A model generated the notes under the pieces. The model saw only the letters and a list, made by a program, of their open reading frames with translations, had not been told where the DNA came from and searched no databases. From assembly GCA_019279435.1 (NCBI GenBank), contig JAAALK010000284.1:18791294-18855293 (forward strand): a stretch of 64,000 nt of DNA. The letters are read 5' to 3'. The position numbers were made by a program, and so were the translations under genes. Shown here in pieces: positions 35,002-46,440 of this stretch (positions are counted from its first letter, which is position 1; every line of letters begins with the position of its first letter). The stretch is from Zizania palustris (lineage: Eukaryota > Streptophyta > Magnoliopsida > Poales > Poaceae).

Positions 35002-38000
35002 TTAGAACTTTGGTTTTATGAGAAATGGCATCTTGTCAACGAATGGAGGGTCAGAGTATCTCCCTGTAAGAATCTGCGATGTGATATGGAAATTTGCAGC
35101 TTCCGTGTAATGTATCCCATCCCAGTTGACATGTTCTGTACTATCACTACACCCTTTTGCCGTTACCAGATTACCATTCAGAGAAGTTGTCTGCCCACAA
35201 GGTGCTCTACCGTCGTAGTTCAAGGGTGGCCCTCCATATCCACAGCATGCTTGTATGGGATGCTCGAATCCTGTAGCAACACACAAGCAGAAATTTATAT
35301 TGTTACTTCAAATTATTGTTTTAAAAGCCAACTGCTTAATATTCTGTTTTTTTAAAAGATAATGGCTCAATATTCTGACCACCTTTTTTAGGTAAAACCA
35401 GTAGTAGAGGCTCCTATTGAGGTGTTATAAATTAAAGACACAGGTCACAGTACATAAGAGCAGAATTGAGAGGAGGATAAAAAGAGACACAGGGAGGAAG
35501 AGGGCAGGAGAGGGATTACAATGAATGGAGCCAAGAGACAACGGTTACATTGGTTTGAAAGTTCATGTCTAAAGGTGCCCAACCAGCTAGTTGTAAAAGG
35601 CCTTAAGCTGTGAAAGATAACTTTGTTGTGAAGAATCCACAAAGACTAGGAGTCAACGATAAGGACTTCCATCAAGAAAGTCAAAGGTAGCGTGGTAGAG
35701 GGGCAGGAGACCCATGTACATTGCTATGCAACATTGTTCCAGCCACTCTCAAAATCCGTGGTACAAGAAGGCCAAAGAAGAGAAATGTTGTTTATGTGTA
35801 ATGGTGTAGGTGGAGTGAGCAAAGAGCAAAAAAACTAAAGCATCTTTATTTCCCTCAAGTGGGGTTTATAATTGGAAGCACTTGTTCAGGAATAATGGTG
35901 GCAATTCATCCAAAAGTCTTCTACTTGAAGCATGATTTATATTCTTAAAAAATCCCAGTATTATAATGTATTGACAATACAAATGAATTTTTTGTATTAG
36001 ATTTCATGATAAGGTAGCCACAAAATGACGAAACTGGAAAGTGTAGTTTCATACCATATCGGGAGTAATTAGCGATCAGGCTGTACTTGATGGTGTATAT
36101 GTCAATGTAAGTGATACTAGCCCCAGTGAATTCACCTCTTAACTTTGTGCAAAGTGCATGCAGCTGTACGTTGAAAAGCTTTGCAACACGATTGTGCTTT
36201 GCTACACAATGAAGTTCGTCAAGCTGAGATGGATCTCTGCCAAAAATAGCTACGTTTTGAGGTAAGCACCCAAGAGGGCCTGTGTTGTGGATCCAGAATT
36301 TCCTGGCACCTTGCTCGTATAATTTCTGAAAAAGAAGGAACATGGCCTAGAGTAAGATTTTTCACTCAAACCGTATTTAGTTGGAACAGTATGGAAAGAT
36401 AGCAAACACATCATTTCAAACACCTATATGAACTCACATCATTTCAAACACTTATATGAACTGCATCGGCACCATTCATGTTTCACCTCTAAAATGAATG
36501 ACTAAAAGCCACTGAATAAAAAAACAATCCCATGCACAGAAAAAAAGCTGTAAGAATGAAAATACTCTGTATATCTTACAAACCTTCAGACCAGTTTCAA
36601 ATTCCAACAAAATAGTAGGAATGGATGCAGCAACTTGGTCCTCTGTTTTTGAGTAGAATTCACCAGCAAGGTCATTTTGACCTATATCAAACATGTAGAG
36701 TCCCTGTGAAAAGTAATCCATCTGAGGAATATATTGCCTGTACCTATCTCCTGAAAAAAAGATTCATCACTAATAAAGTTGCACAGTCTGGTCTGTTTTC
36801 AATCAAAGGCATTATGTGGTTAGGTTAATGTAGATGATAATATCTTTGATATATGTTAATAGCATAATACAACCATGAAAAGCTTCTCAGATCACTCAGA
36901 CAGCACAATAGCCTATCCCCAGATCTATTTAGTTATTATTACAATGCCAAGCATTAAAATTTAGTCGCTGCAGGATTCCTTTTTTATCATTGCTAATGAG
37001 CAATGGAAATAATAGAAATTTCTACAGTCTTCCAGAAACACAATATTGACCTAAATGGCTAAATGTTTTGAAAATTCCATTCCTTGCAATTTACTCAACT
37101 TTGTCTCCTTTAATTCATTTTGAATTTGAGGGCTCGCCCATTAGCCTGGGCAATGGCCATTTGCCTCAAGTACCCATGTGCCAGGACATGTCGCTTCTTA
37201 AACAAATGGTGCCAATTGGTTTGCCAGGAGTATTTGCTAGGTGCTGTTATTTTTCTCCATTAAGTTTGTTTTTTCCATTAAGCCTTATCAACAACTGGCC
37301 AGGCACCTCCAATCAAATTTCAATAGGTCTGCATGACTGCACATGAAAGGTTGAATTCTTATGGCTATTGGAACATACTGTAGAAGACATTTTCCATTTT
37401 GCTTTGTGATCCACAACATCCAAAGTTGTGACATACAGAACATGTCATACCTTTAGATAGAAGCTTAGTAACTTTGTCCTTTAATGCAAAGAATTGCTTA
37501 ATCTGAAGACCAAAAGAAAATGGGCTGACAGATGTTGCAGTTGCTGGAGTAATCGAACAGCCAGCTTGAGCAAAATTAACACCCGCCCGTAAGTTAGGTG
37601 CACCAACAGAATCCAAATATGCATTGAGGAATGGCATATCCATCGAATCCACTGTAGGAAGAAGTTTATAAACATGCGTCAGATAGGAGACCACACAATT
37701 TTCTTCTGTGCAAAAGTGTAAAAAAAGAACTTTGTAGTCATATTAGCAAACACACATAACAAGCATACTCTCAATACAGTTGCAATTCAAGGAAAAAGGA
37801 GAATGGCTTGTCGCTCTCACACCCCCCCCCCCCCCCCTCTCCGCTCTTCGTTCGTCGTCATCGCTCAAGCTTTGCTCATGGCCTCCCTTGAGCTAATTGG
37901 GTTTGCTTGTCTTCCCGTTCCACCCCTCTTCCTCTCTCTCCCCCCAATTTTCTCTCCATCTGCAATGGTGGTCCCTTCTTTTGCTTTTCTTGAGCTTGAC

Positions 38001-41000
38001 CAGGAACCGCCTCTTAAGCTTTTAGTTGATTCATGGGATTTCTCGAATGGACATCTCTTTCAATAGATAATCCTTTCTTTATTTGGATCCCCGGTTCATT
38101 ATCCCTCCTCCTCGCCAGATGGTTCTTTCTTTATGCTAGCAGTCTTTAGGCGCTACACCTTCCGCCTCACTGAAGTTTCGGTCAGTTTAGCCCTCCATGC
38201 CTGCCTTGGAGGTTTGCATGCAGTTTTTCAAGTCCAATACTAATGTGACAGACATTTTCGCTTCTCTGTGGCCTCAAAGAATTTGTGTTTTCTTATTTAC
38301 AATCTCAAGAGGATTATCTCCAGCAGCTTTGATATCTACTTTCATCTTTGGTGCGATGGTGGTGCCAACTGGCGCTCAGAAAAATACAAATGTGATATTG
38401 AAGATCACAGAAGCTGGATTCTAATCAGCAGTCACAACCGCAAGCGTTCTATCTCAAAATCAAGGAAAAGGGTTTCATTCGACGATCAGCTAAAGGTGTT
38501 GAAAATTGGCCCATGAGGTGGCCCAATTATTTAATTCCAAAGCATGTGTACATGATTAGTCCCATATTGCTTATTTAGTGGGATGGAGACCCACTTATAA
38601 GGTGGAGTTATCTCTATTTATTAAATAGAGAAAATGCATGAGGACTTGGCTAAATCCACACGCACGCGCGCGCGTATTCGCGTATTTTTCGCGTGAGATA
38701 CCGCGTGACTTGTGACTTGTGACTTGCGACAGCGTGCGTGGTAGCAAAATAACACCAAGTCAATTCAGCATTTTTTGGACTTTCATGTATACATTATCTG
38801 TACTGAATGCATTGGTTTAATGTGATTAAAACCGAAATTTGAATAGCCATTAAACACCAGAATAAACGTTTCAGTTACAGGTCGTTTTGAATTCCTGATT
38901 TAAAACTTCCGTTACTAGTATTTGTGGCCAGATTTATGTGATATGAATTTGGCAGTTACTAGTAATAATTCTGTAACTTTATTCTGGCATGGATGGTTGT
39001 CTATAAAAGATTAGAGACGTCCAATCTGATGAGCGCTTTTCGATCCCCATTCTCTCGTTCTCCTTCTCTGCTCTACTGCCTTGAGTCTGTTGCGCTGCTT
39101 AGACTTCATCGACTTTCTTTCCGGCGTGCACCAGATTGGAAGAAGAGCGGGATCTCCGAACCATTGCCGCAGAGAACACCTGCACGGGGCGGCAATCAGG
39201 TTTCTGGGCAGCGCTTTGCGCGACCGCTCGTGTGAACCTCGACGCGACTACTTCCTCTACGTGTTGTCTTCTACTACTTCGTTGATCAAGTAAGTAGTTC
39301 ATATGTTTATTGACAGCATGTGTTTTTTGAAGTACATCAAATACCTGGTAGTATTTGTTTATGCATCATTGTTCATCTATGAGTTTTTCCTCCAAATAAA
39401 AATTGGAATTAAAATATTGCACATATTTCTAACAAAAGGTTCACACTTATGTGATCAATTCCCCGCCGAGCTTCGTAAGCACAAGTTCTTCTCCGCCAAG
39501 AACACCTCAAACTACCCCCACGGTGTTACCGACAGGGATTTCGGGGGAATTGGAAGCAACTAAACTTCTTAAATTATATAGAAAAGAGGTAGACAGTCGA
39601 GGGCCTGGACCTCTCCATCGCAGCGGCTCCGTTGCGGCGACGCGGTGAAGAGGCAGGGATACAAGAAGGCAATAGACAAACTGAACTACTCGACGATTTC
39701 CTCTAGTGTATCAGCCCTGTTTATATAGACACAGAGCTGATCTAATCTAGCAATCATAATCTTAACTACTTTAACAGAAAATAGGAAACATAATCTAATC
39801 CAAACTCCTAATCTGATTTAACCTAATCCAAACTCTAACTTGGGCTGACCAAGGCCAAGGCCATAAGGGCCTGCCCTTTATCCCCTGTGACACTTCTCCC
39901 TCCCTAAAAATGCAGCTCGTCCTCGAGCTGCTGCATTATCGTCTTCGCCTTCCTGCACCACTTCGATGGAGAAGATATGCTTGCACTGCAACTTGTGGTC
40001 GCTTGTAAACCGCTCATCATAATGGAAACACTTCCCCTCCTTCCGGCGCTGTTCAATTTCCTCTGGTGAGAGACGCACTGTGTTGGATGATGGCTTGTTG
40101 ACCGAAGACGATGATGATGTAGCAAGCCCTAGAGAAACCGTCTCTAGCGACGGAATGGTTGAATAGTTGAATCTGTTGGGCCTCCGTCAGAGATGTGTCG
40201 CGGTAGGAGAGGGCGATGAAGCGCTTGCAGAAGTCATCGATGGTCTCGGTTCGCCGGAGCATGGCCAACTCGCCGATCGGACTGTCCGTGAGGGTCGGCC
40301 CAAAGCGCGCATTGACCAACTGAGCGAATTGTGACCACGTCGGACGCCCACCGTTGAGTTCCATCCAATGAAACCACAATTGGGCGTCGTCGAGGAGGTA
40401 GAACACTGCGAAGGCCACCATCTGGTGATTCGGTGTACGGCGGACGTGGAAGTACAGCTCACACCGGTTGAGCCAAGGCAGCGGGTCGCCATTGCCGTCA
40501 AACTTGGGAAATTTGAGTTTGTGGGCGGTTAGCACAACATCACAGATCTGGTCGTCTCCGTCTCTGTCTCTGAACCAGCGAGGGTGCTGGCGCCCCCTCC
40601 TAAGCGGCGCGGCAGCGGGTCCCCCTGGCCGCCGTCATCGTCGGTGGCGGCTTGGCGAAGGTGCTGCTGCCCTCCTCCCTAGTGGTGCGGCGGCGGAACC
40701 TCCTTGGTGGTGGCTCGACGAAGGTGCTACTGACCTTCTCCCTGGTGGCGCGGCGGCGGCTCTCCAAGGTCGCCATCCTCGTCGCTGCCAGCTCGTTGGT
40801 GGATCTGCCACCCTCCTCCCTGGTGGCACGGCGGTGGATCGGGTCCCAGGTCGCCATCCTCGTTGATGTAGACTCGACGGCGGCTCTTCCGCCCTCCTCC
40901 CTGGCGGCGTGGCAGCGGATTGGGTCCCAGGTCGCCGTCCTCGTCGCTGCAGGCTCGACGGCGGCTCTACCGCCCTCCTCCTAGGCGGCGCGGCGGCGGA

Positions 41001-44000
41001 TCTAGTCCACGGAACTTGTTGCAATAATGGTCCACGGAACCCTCATGGCGGAGAAGAGCTAGTGCCCCAATTGGGCTATCTGTTAGTTGCGGTCCGAAGC
41101 TTGTATTCACTAGCTGGACGAAGCGGGTCCATGTTGGAGGGCCGCCATTTAAATCCAACCGATGATACCACAATTGCGCGTCATCCAGTAGGTGGAAGGC
41201 AGTATACGCAACTCTCTTATGATCCGGTGTGTGGTGGACGCCAAAATAGCGTTCGCATCGGTTAAGCCATGGTTGCGGATCCCCTGCACCATCAAATTTT
41301 GGGAACTCTAATTTGTGCGATATGGGAAGGAAATCGCCGCCATCGTCACCCTCATCTACTCCTGCCCGTCGATCTATTTGGGGCACACCCTCCTGGTTCT
41401 ATTTCGACCGATCTGCGTTGAGGGCTTTGGGTATGCGTTGAAGCAGGTGGACGATGTCTTCAATAGCCTTGAGTCGCCAAACGATGTCGGTGAGGGTGAC
41501 TACCTCATCCGTGCCAGATCTGACCCTAGAAGTCGTGCTCATGGTGGGCAGCCAACCTGAGCGCTCTGATACCAAGTTGTCACGAGTCAGACTTTCAATG
41601 GAATTGGAAGATATGAATCTCCTCAAATTGTATTTAAAAGTAGTGGGTCAAGGCCCTAGACCTCGTCGGCACGGCAGAGCCGTAATGGTCGACGCACCAA
41701 TGAGGCAGGGGTTACAAAGAAGGCAAAGCCTGAGCTGAAAATACTCGACAACTTCGCTAGTGCACCAGCCTTGTTTATATAAGCACATGGTTGATCTAAT
41801 CTACAATCTTATTCTATCTGAATTAAACTCGTAACTAATCTGGACTTGGACTCCTAACAAATATGATCTTAACCAACCCTTGCGGGCTAGGCCTGGTCTG
41901 CTACAGTACCGACGGTAATGTTCACGGGCAGGGCAGGTTAGGCCCAATACTCTACTGATTTATTCTAAACAGGACTCTTTTAATCTAACAGAGACAAGAC
42001 TCTTTTAATCTAACAGAGACATGACTCTTTTAATCTAACACTTGTCTCTTAATCTACTAGGATAGGACTATTTTAATCTAACAGACTCTATCTTTAACTA
42101 GATCTATTCTTTTAATTAATCTTTCCATCGGGCCCTATAGGAGGTTGGGCCTGGCCTGTTGGCTGCCCCCATGCCAGCCTCGTCCCTAGCACATGACAAT
42201 CAATGATTCATGGTCTCACATTTGGGGGACACTTGACTACAGCTCGAAAAGGTTCTACCACATCCCCTTCAACAATCTGGTTGCCCACCAAAGCATTAGG
42301 AAGCTTTGGAGCTGCAAATGCTCCAACAAACTACGTGTATTCTTCTGTCTCCTCATTCAGGACAGACTCAACACTCGGAATATGCTAAGGCGTAAGCAAT
42401 GCCACCAGGACACCTATAACTCTGTCCTCTGCGCGAACTCGATCGAAGAGACTGCCTCCCACCTCTTCTTCTCCTGCCACTTCAGCTCGCTATGCTGGCA
42501 CCTCATTGGTTTATCATGGGACAATGCCCTTCCACTCAAAGACCTAATCATCCACCCCTCTGCAATGTTCCACAAGACATTCTTCATGGAAATCATGGTT
42601 GTTGGCTCCTGGTCCCTTTGGCTCATCTGCAATAATGCTATCTTCAAGGGCTCAAGGCCCTCTGCTACGAGATGGCTAACCACCTTTAAACAAGAACTCT
42701 TCACCCAGTGTAATCACTTCCCTGTTAGGAAATAAACCTGACTTCCTTTTTTGGAGATTACGTTGATCTTGTATGGAAATAGATCCTTCGAGCATATCTT
42801 TGATTTGTGATTAGGATGGTAGATGCTTTCCTTGCTACTTTTATTTTCTATGTTTCAGGAGTAGCTTTCCTTTTAGGTTTTCCTTCCAAGTTTAGTCTCT
42901 TTCATGTTTAGCTTGGAATTTACACTATAAATATGTGTCCGGTTTAGACGATGAGAATAACAAGAGAAGCGCAATAGAGTTGTGTCCACAAATCTGTTTG
43001 TGTGTGTCTCTGTTCTCGCCGGAGGGCTCAGCTGAGGAGAGCTCGGTTGAGGGCTCGGCTAACATTTGGTATCAGAGCGAGGGACGAAGATGTTCGGCAC
43101 TCCGCAGAAGCCCAGCGTCACGACGGAGCATGTCGCCTTCAACACCGGTGAAGTTGAGCTGCCGCTGCTGAACCAAGACCAACTATCAAGAGAGCTTAGA
43201 GACGTTGGAGCTCTGGGATGCTGTGGAGGCCATTAGCGTCGAGCGTGCCAAGGATCAGCGGGCGTTGGCCGCCATCTTGCGCGCGGTGCCATCAGAGATG
43301 AAGGCTGGGCTCGCTGTAAAGACGTCGGTGAAAGAAGTATGGGATGCGGTGACGACGATGAGGGTCGGCGATGATCGCGTGAAATCCGCGAACGTGCAAC
43401 GTCTCTTGAAGGAGTTCGAGAACGTCACATTCTATGATGGGGAGTCCGTCGATGACTTCACGATACGCATCAATGGGCTTGTCGCCAGCCTACGTGAGCT
43501 TGGCGTGGAAATGAAGGACAGTCGTGTGGTGAAGAAGATCCTATGCGTGGTCCCAAAGAAGATGAAGCAGGTCGCGGTGGCGATCGAGATGTTTCTTGAT
43601 CTCAACACCATGTCCATGGAGGAGCTCGTCGGACGGCTGCGCATGGCGGAGGAGTCCCGCGGCGTCAATGAGGAGACGGGGGGTGTTGGGCGTTTGCTTC
43701 TCACTGAGGAGCAGTGGGAGGAGCAGGCGACGTCAGCGCGATAGCAAGGAGCGAGCGTGCGGTGATGATGCACGCCGTGGTAGTGGCAGGAAGGGCGCTG
43801 GTCGTAGTAGCGGCTATGACAAGGATGATGACAATGCAAGCACGTGCTCGGGTACTAGCCGATGTTCGGAGCGCCGCAACCGAGGGAGGTGCTACAACTG
43901 TGGTGCTCGTGGCCACATCGCTAGGAACTGCCCAGAGCCGAAGAAGGAGAGGGCCCTCCTCGCGGATGCCGACGAGGATCCATGCCTGTTGTGAGTCGGC

Positions 44001-46440
44001 ACACATGGTAATGTCAGGTTAGGGGTGATTGTTAGTAAATAAACCTGACTTCCTTTTTTGGAGATTACGTTGATCTCGTATGGAAATAGATCCTTCGAGC
44101 ATATCTTTGATTTGTGATTAGGATGGTAGATGATTTCCTTGCTACTTTTATTTTCTATGTTTTAGGAGTAGCTTTCGTTTTAGGTTTTCCTTCCAAGTTT
44201 AGTATCTTCCATGTTTAGCTTGGAATTTGCACTATAAATATGTGTCTGGTTTAGACGATGAGAATAACAAGAGAAGAACAATAGAGTTGCATCCACAAAT
44301 CTGTTTGTGTGTATCTCTGTTCTCACTGGAGGGCTCGACTGAGGAGATCTCGGCTGAGGGCTCGGCTGACATTCCCAACTGTAAGCCAAGAAGCTATTGT
44401 CCCCTGGCTTCGTACTTTGTAGCTCTAGAAGCTTCTTTGTTCTACTTTCCCCTTTGTTCCCCTTGTTCTCCCTCCATCGTGTCAATCCCCTTGTACATTG
44501 ATTCATGTTGTTTTAATTAAGGGAAAATTACTCGCATGCTATTATAATTTTCAGAAATTGCCTATATGCCACTGTCAGTGACTGTGGCGGTCCCCATCTG
44601 TCAATGACACACCAATGGCATATTGGCAAACCTGTAAAAATTATAATGGCACAGAAAAAATTAACCCTTTAATTAAAGCCCTAGTAGAAGCCTCTCTTAC
44701 TGGTTTAGTCTAAAAATACAGTTGCAATTCCGGCCAAAATGTAATACATTAGTCCCATCAAGCACCTACCTATGTTTAGAATCTAAACACTAGACTTCAG
44801 ATTGATTCACTAGATATATCGTTAAAAATAATTTCAGAATATTGTAATTTTATAAATTAAACAAAATTGCAAATCACATAGCTTAATTGTTAAAGACGCA
44901 TATAAAAAACAGAGGAAGTTTCCCTGCAAAAGACAGAGAAAGTTAATAATGTGAAATAATAAAGAAAGGAGGCAGCTTAGGCCAATAGCTTAAATATATG
45001 ATAACAAATGTACAACATCAGTTCAGATGCTGTTTTCTACAGCTAAAATTGTGCTAGCCATTTGGATTCGCTTCATAGTTATCCCTTCAACTCCCATGGT
45101 CTCTTAGGCTATTCATAGTGGTGGGTTTCATAATACTGTTTCTTAGAAGTCCACATCAGCTTTGTAAACTGAATGAAATATCATAGTGGAAAATTTCATT
45201 TCATTATTTCCTAAATTAATCAGTGTAATTAAATGCAACTAGGTTTCATAAAATACCCTCTCTCTGATGAAACAATTTGGTTCTCAGTCGGTGTTTCATT
45301 TCATTTCATCTGTCTTGGAAATGGGTTAGCACCATATCATAGTGATGACACTATTTCTTCTTTTCCTTCATTAATTAAATGTTATATCAGCAAAAAATTA
45401 ATTTGTCATAGTAATTAATACTATGAAACCTCCATTATGAATAGCCTTAGTGACACCAACTTCACTGCAAAGCATTAGCATAGTCATAGTTGGTAGGTCT
45501 ATGTTAGTACACCCAGGAAATTAGGCACTAGTCAGCTGGACTGTGACAAATCAACCGCAAGTTAAGCATGTAAAGAACAGCGATCCAATTCCCTCAACTG
45601 CGATGAAACCGCATCAAGAAACAGCGCCTCCTTTCCTGCAGATCTACCAAAATCAAGTGCTGCAAGGAACAGAGGGGGGCATTGGCAAGAACTGCACAAA
45701 CTAGACCACCCACATCCAGCGTAATCCCTACAGCCGTGGAAGAACAATGTCCACCGCAATCAAGGACTATCTGCATTCGGCAATGATGCCCCAATGTCCA
45801 CCGCAAATCTTCTAACCACCGACCTGACGTTTCTGGCCTCTTTGGCAAAGAACCGACCTAACTAATTCGGCCTTTTTCCCAACCACCGCCCGGACAAATG
45901 AGCACATTGCCTTCATGAATCGATGATGAACCATATCGCCCCTACGCCGATTCTTCTTTTCTGGTAACACTCAAAGGGCACCAAGAACCAAGTGACGACG
46001 CCTGACAGTTCAGGAACCAACGAAAAGAACTGTTCTTTTCGTGCAATTCAAGCAGAATTGCAGAAACCACATCGCCCGTACCCCGATTATCGTGGCGCGA
46101 TCCAGATTGCAGAACGCGGCGTTAACGAGACACATCCACTTGTAGGATCGATGGAAATGGTCAAATGGACGAGAGACAGAGAGATGGTCGTACGGAGGAA
46201 GTCGATGATGAGGCGACCGTCGCAGAACCGGCCGGACGGGCTTCCGAAGAAGGTGGAGCCGTAGGGAGGCGCGATGGACTCGAAACCAGCGGCTACGCGT
46301 CCTCCGGTGTCGGAGTTGGAGTCGCCGAAGTTGAACACCGCCGGGTAGTTGAACTCCGACGACGCCTCCGCCGCGCCGCCGAGGCAGATTACGGCGGCTG
46401 CGGTGACGAGGATCACCGCAGCCGCAGGCGGTCGACGCAT
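35002..46440 (-). CDS. GDSL esterase/lipase (SGNH hydrolase), secreted
   Basis: Secreted lipolytic/acyl-ester hydrolase of the plant GDSL family, closest in style to the group annotated alpha-L-fucosidase-like or At3g26430-like. Five exons on the minus strand: 46194-46440, 37451-37651, 36584-36750, 36055-36325 and 35002-35270. All introns are GT-AG and all phases fit, giving 384 residues. Residues 1-26 look like a signal peptide. Block I is FNFGDSNSDTGG with nucleophile Ser41; block II is GVNFAQAGCSI; block III is GQND with Asn175; block V is WDGIHY with Asp346 and His349 completing the triad. Length and motifs match the family, and no stop or frameshift is present. Intron 1 is 8.5 kb of nested transposons and intron 4 holds a LINE fragment, but the splice sites look intact. 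The natural substrate cannot be told from sequence. Confidence 0.93.
35410..35880 (-). mobile_element. LINE 3' fragment in GDSL intron 4
   Basis: Minus-strand reading gives VIFHSLRPFTTSWLGTFRHE and LSNQCNR, like the C-terminal tail after the zf-RVT domain at 42650 (AIFKGSRPSATRWLTTFKQE). Upstream LFFGLLV resembles the HLFFSC part of zf-RVT. It is a short, 5'-truncated LINE copy with stops. The limits are approximate. Confidence 0.6.
37801..38496 (+). mobile_element. LINE ORF1 remnant in GDSL intron 1
   Basis: Starts MACRSHTPPPPPLRSSF and, read through stops and frameshifts, gives FRLTEVSVSLALHACLGG, FRFSVASKNLCFLIYNLKR and FDVYFHLWCDGGANW. I know this pattern from ORF1-type proteins of grass LINEs, from memory. 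A poly-C run lies near 37822-37837. It is on the same strand as the ORF2 end at 42199, so both may be parts of one LINE with the middle lost or displaced. Confidence 0.5.
38497..39523 (+). mobile_element. LTR-like retroelement fragment
   Basis: Starts TGTTGAAAATTGGCCCATGA directly at the end of the LINE ORF1 remnant, the typical opening of a grass Copia LTR family. Inside are a CACGCGCGCG run (about 38660-38680) and a short gtgacttgtgacttg repeat (about 38706-38727). I could not find a PBS, a partner LTR or a target duplication. The end is cut by the Gypsy LTR at 39524. Confidence 0.45.
39524..39892 (-). repeat. Left (3') LTR of the Gypsy gag-only element
   Basis: Begins TGTTACCGACAGGGATTTCG and ends CCCCTGTGACA in window orientation. 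Its ggaattggaag...agggcctggacc block aligns to the right LTR (ggaattggaag...aggccctagacc). Confidence 0.7.
40053..40535 (-). pseudogene. Gypsy gag copy B
   Basis: Gag core (Retrotrans_gag type): LKFPKFDGNGDPLPWLNRCE, FAVFYLLDDAQLWF, FAQLVNARFGPTLTDSPIGE and DFCKRFIALSYRD. It lies next to the left LTR. It aligns along its length with copy A but differs clearly, so it is not a recent tandem duplicate. The C-terminus is lost and no zinc knuckle is visible. Confidence 0.75.
40590..40990. repeat. 81-bp minisatellite between two gag copies
   Basis: GC-rich repeats starting ccctcctccctggtggc and containing gggtcccaggtcgcc, with a period of about 81 bp in the clearest copies (roughly 40805-40985). 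The multiple of 3 leaves long open frames on both strands, which I regard as repeat artefacts. Confidence 0.75.
40967..41542 (-). pseudogene. Gypsy gag copy A
   Basis: Likely starts at ATG 41542 (MSTTSRVRSGTDE) next to the PBS. A short coiled coil comes first, then an in-frame TAG at 41399, then the gag core LEFPKFDGAGDPQPWLNRCE, FHLLDDAQLWYH and FVQLVNTSFGPQLTDSPIGA. It runs into the minisatellite, so the C-terminus is replaced by repeat-coded residues. Confidence 0.75.
41578..42198 (-). repeat. Right (5') LTR of the Gypsy gag-only element (621 bp)
   Basis: Begins TGTCACGAGTC and ends GCACATGACA in window orientation. It contains three close copies of actcttttaatctaacag (about 41967-42040), absent from the left LTR, which partly explains the length difference. 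The PBS (reverse complement TGGTATCAGAGC) is at 41563-41574. Confidence 0.75.
42199..42722 (+). pseudogene. LINE ORF2 C-terminus with zf-RVT domain, interrupted
   Basis: End of a non-LTR reverse transcriptase: SIRKLWSCKCSNKLRVFFCL, then QDRLNTRNMLRRK, CANSIEETASHLFFSCHFSS and CWHLIGL, the Cys/His pattern of the plant zf-RVT domain. The frame is open to the insertion of a 1.65-kb Copia-type element at 42723 and continues at 44377. The 5' part of ORF2 with the RT core is missing. The left border is the Gypsy LTR end at 42198. Confidence 0.8.
42723..44371 (+). mobile_element. Small Copia-type gag-only element (TR-GAG-like), TSD TTCCC
   Basis: Complete 1649-bp element with LTRs of 342 bp each (42723-43064 and 44030-44371), PBS TGGTATCAGAGC at 43067-43078, a gag gene, and purines before the 3' LTR. 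TTCCC stands at 42718-42722 and 44372-44376. There is no pol, so it needs enzymes from another element. About 20 LTR differences suggest a much older insertion than Tat-2. It inserted into the LINE ORF2 end. Confidence 0.92.
43090..43994 (+). pseudogene. gag of the small Copia-type element
   Basis: Gag with the UBN2-type core. It starts MFGTPQKPSVTTEHVAF at 43090, shifts frame near 43170, then continues as the ORF from 43205 (LELWDAVEAI, VKEVWDAVTTMRVGDDRVK, VKKILCVVPKKMKQVAVAIE). A second shift near 43740 leads to a CCHC zinc knuckle CYNCGARGHIARNC and ends LADADEDPCLL at TGA 43992-43994. Two frameshifts make it inactive. It is the only coding region of its element. Confidence 0.82.
44377..44518 (+). 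mobile_element. LINE 3' tail after the inserted element
   Basis: Continues the LINE ORF2 frame interrupted at 42722, with short hydrophobic residues (SIVSIPLYIDSCCFN) and TAA near 44518. It joins the next MITE directly. Confidence 0.55.
44519..44669. mobile_element. Short MITE-like inverted repeat (about 151 bp)
   Basis: Ends AAGGG...CCCTT with about 34-bp imperfect inverted arms; gctattataatttt pairs with aaaattataatggc. It is flanked by TTAATT-like sequence on both sides, but the target duplication cannot be separated from the palindromic flank. Confidence 0.55.
45107..45446. mobile_element. Tourist-like MITE (PIF/Harbinger), 340 bp, TSD TTA
   Basis: About 30-bp terminal inverted repeats starting GGCTATTCATA. 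Flanked by TTA at 45104-45106 and 45447-45449, the 3-bp target of PIF/Harbinger elements. Inside GDSL intron 1. Confidence 0.85.

Larger units (their letters stand above)
39524..42198 (-). mobile_element. Gypsy gag-only element with two gag copies (chimeric)
   Basis: Minus-oriented element with related but unequal LTRs (39524-39892, 369 bp; 41578-42198, 621 bp), a tRNA-Met-type PBS at 41563-41574 and a polypurine flank right of 39892. Between them lie two separate gag N-terminal copies and an 81-bp minisatellite. There is no RT or integrase. The flanks (cacgg; atcaa) do not match, so this looks like two related non-autonomous elements joined by recombination. Confidence 0.75.

Noticed and set aside
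37815..37840. Poly-C run as a regulatory or telomere-like motif
   Set aside because: A simple homopolymer in a LINE 5' remnant, more likely slippage.
40468..41265. Repetitive Arg/Pro or Leu/Ser ORFs on both strands
   Set aside because: Products of an 81-bp minisatellite, whose length is a multiple of 3.
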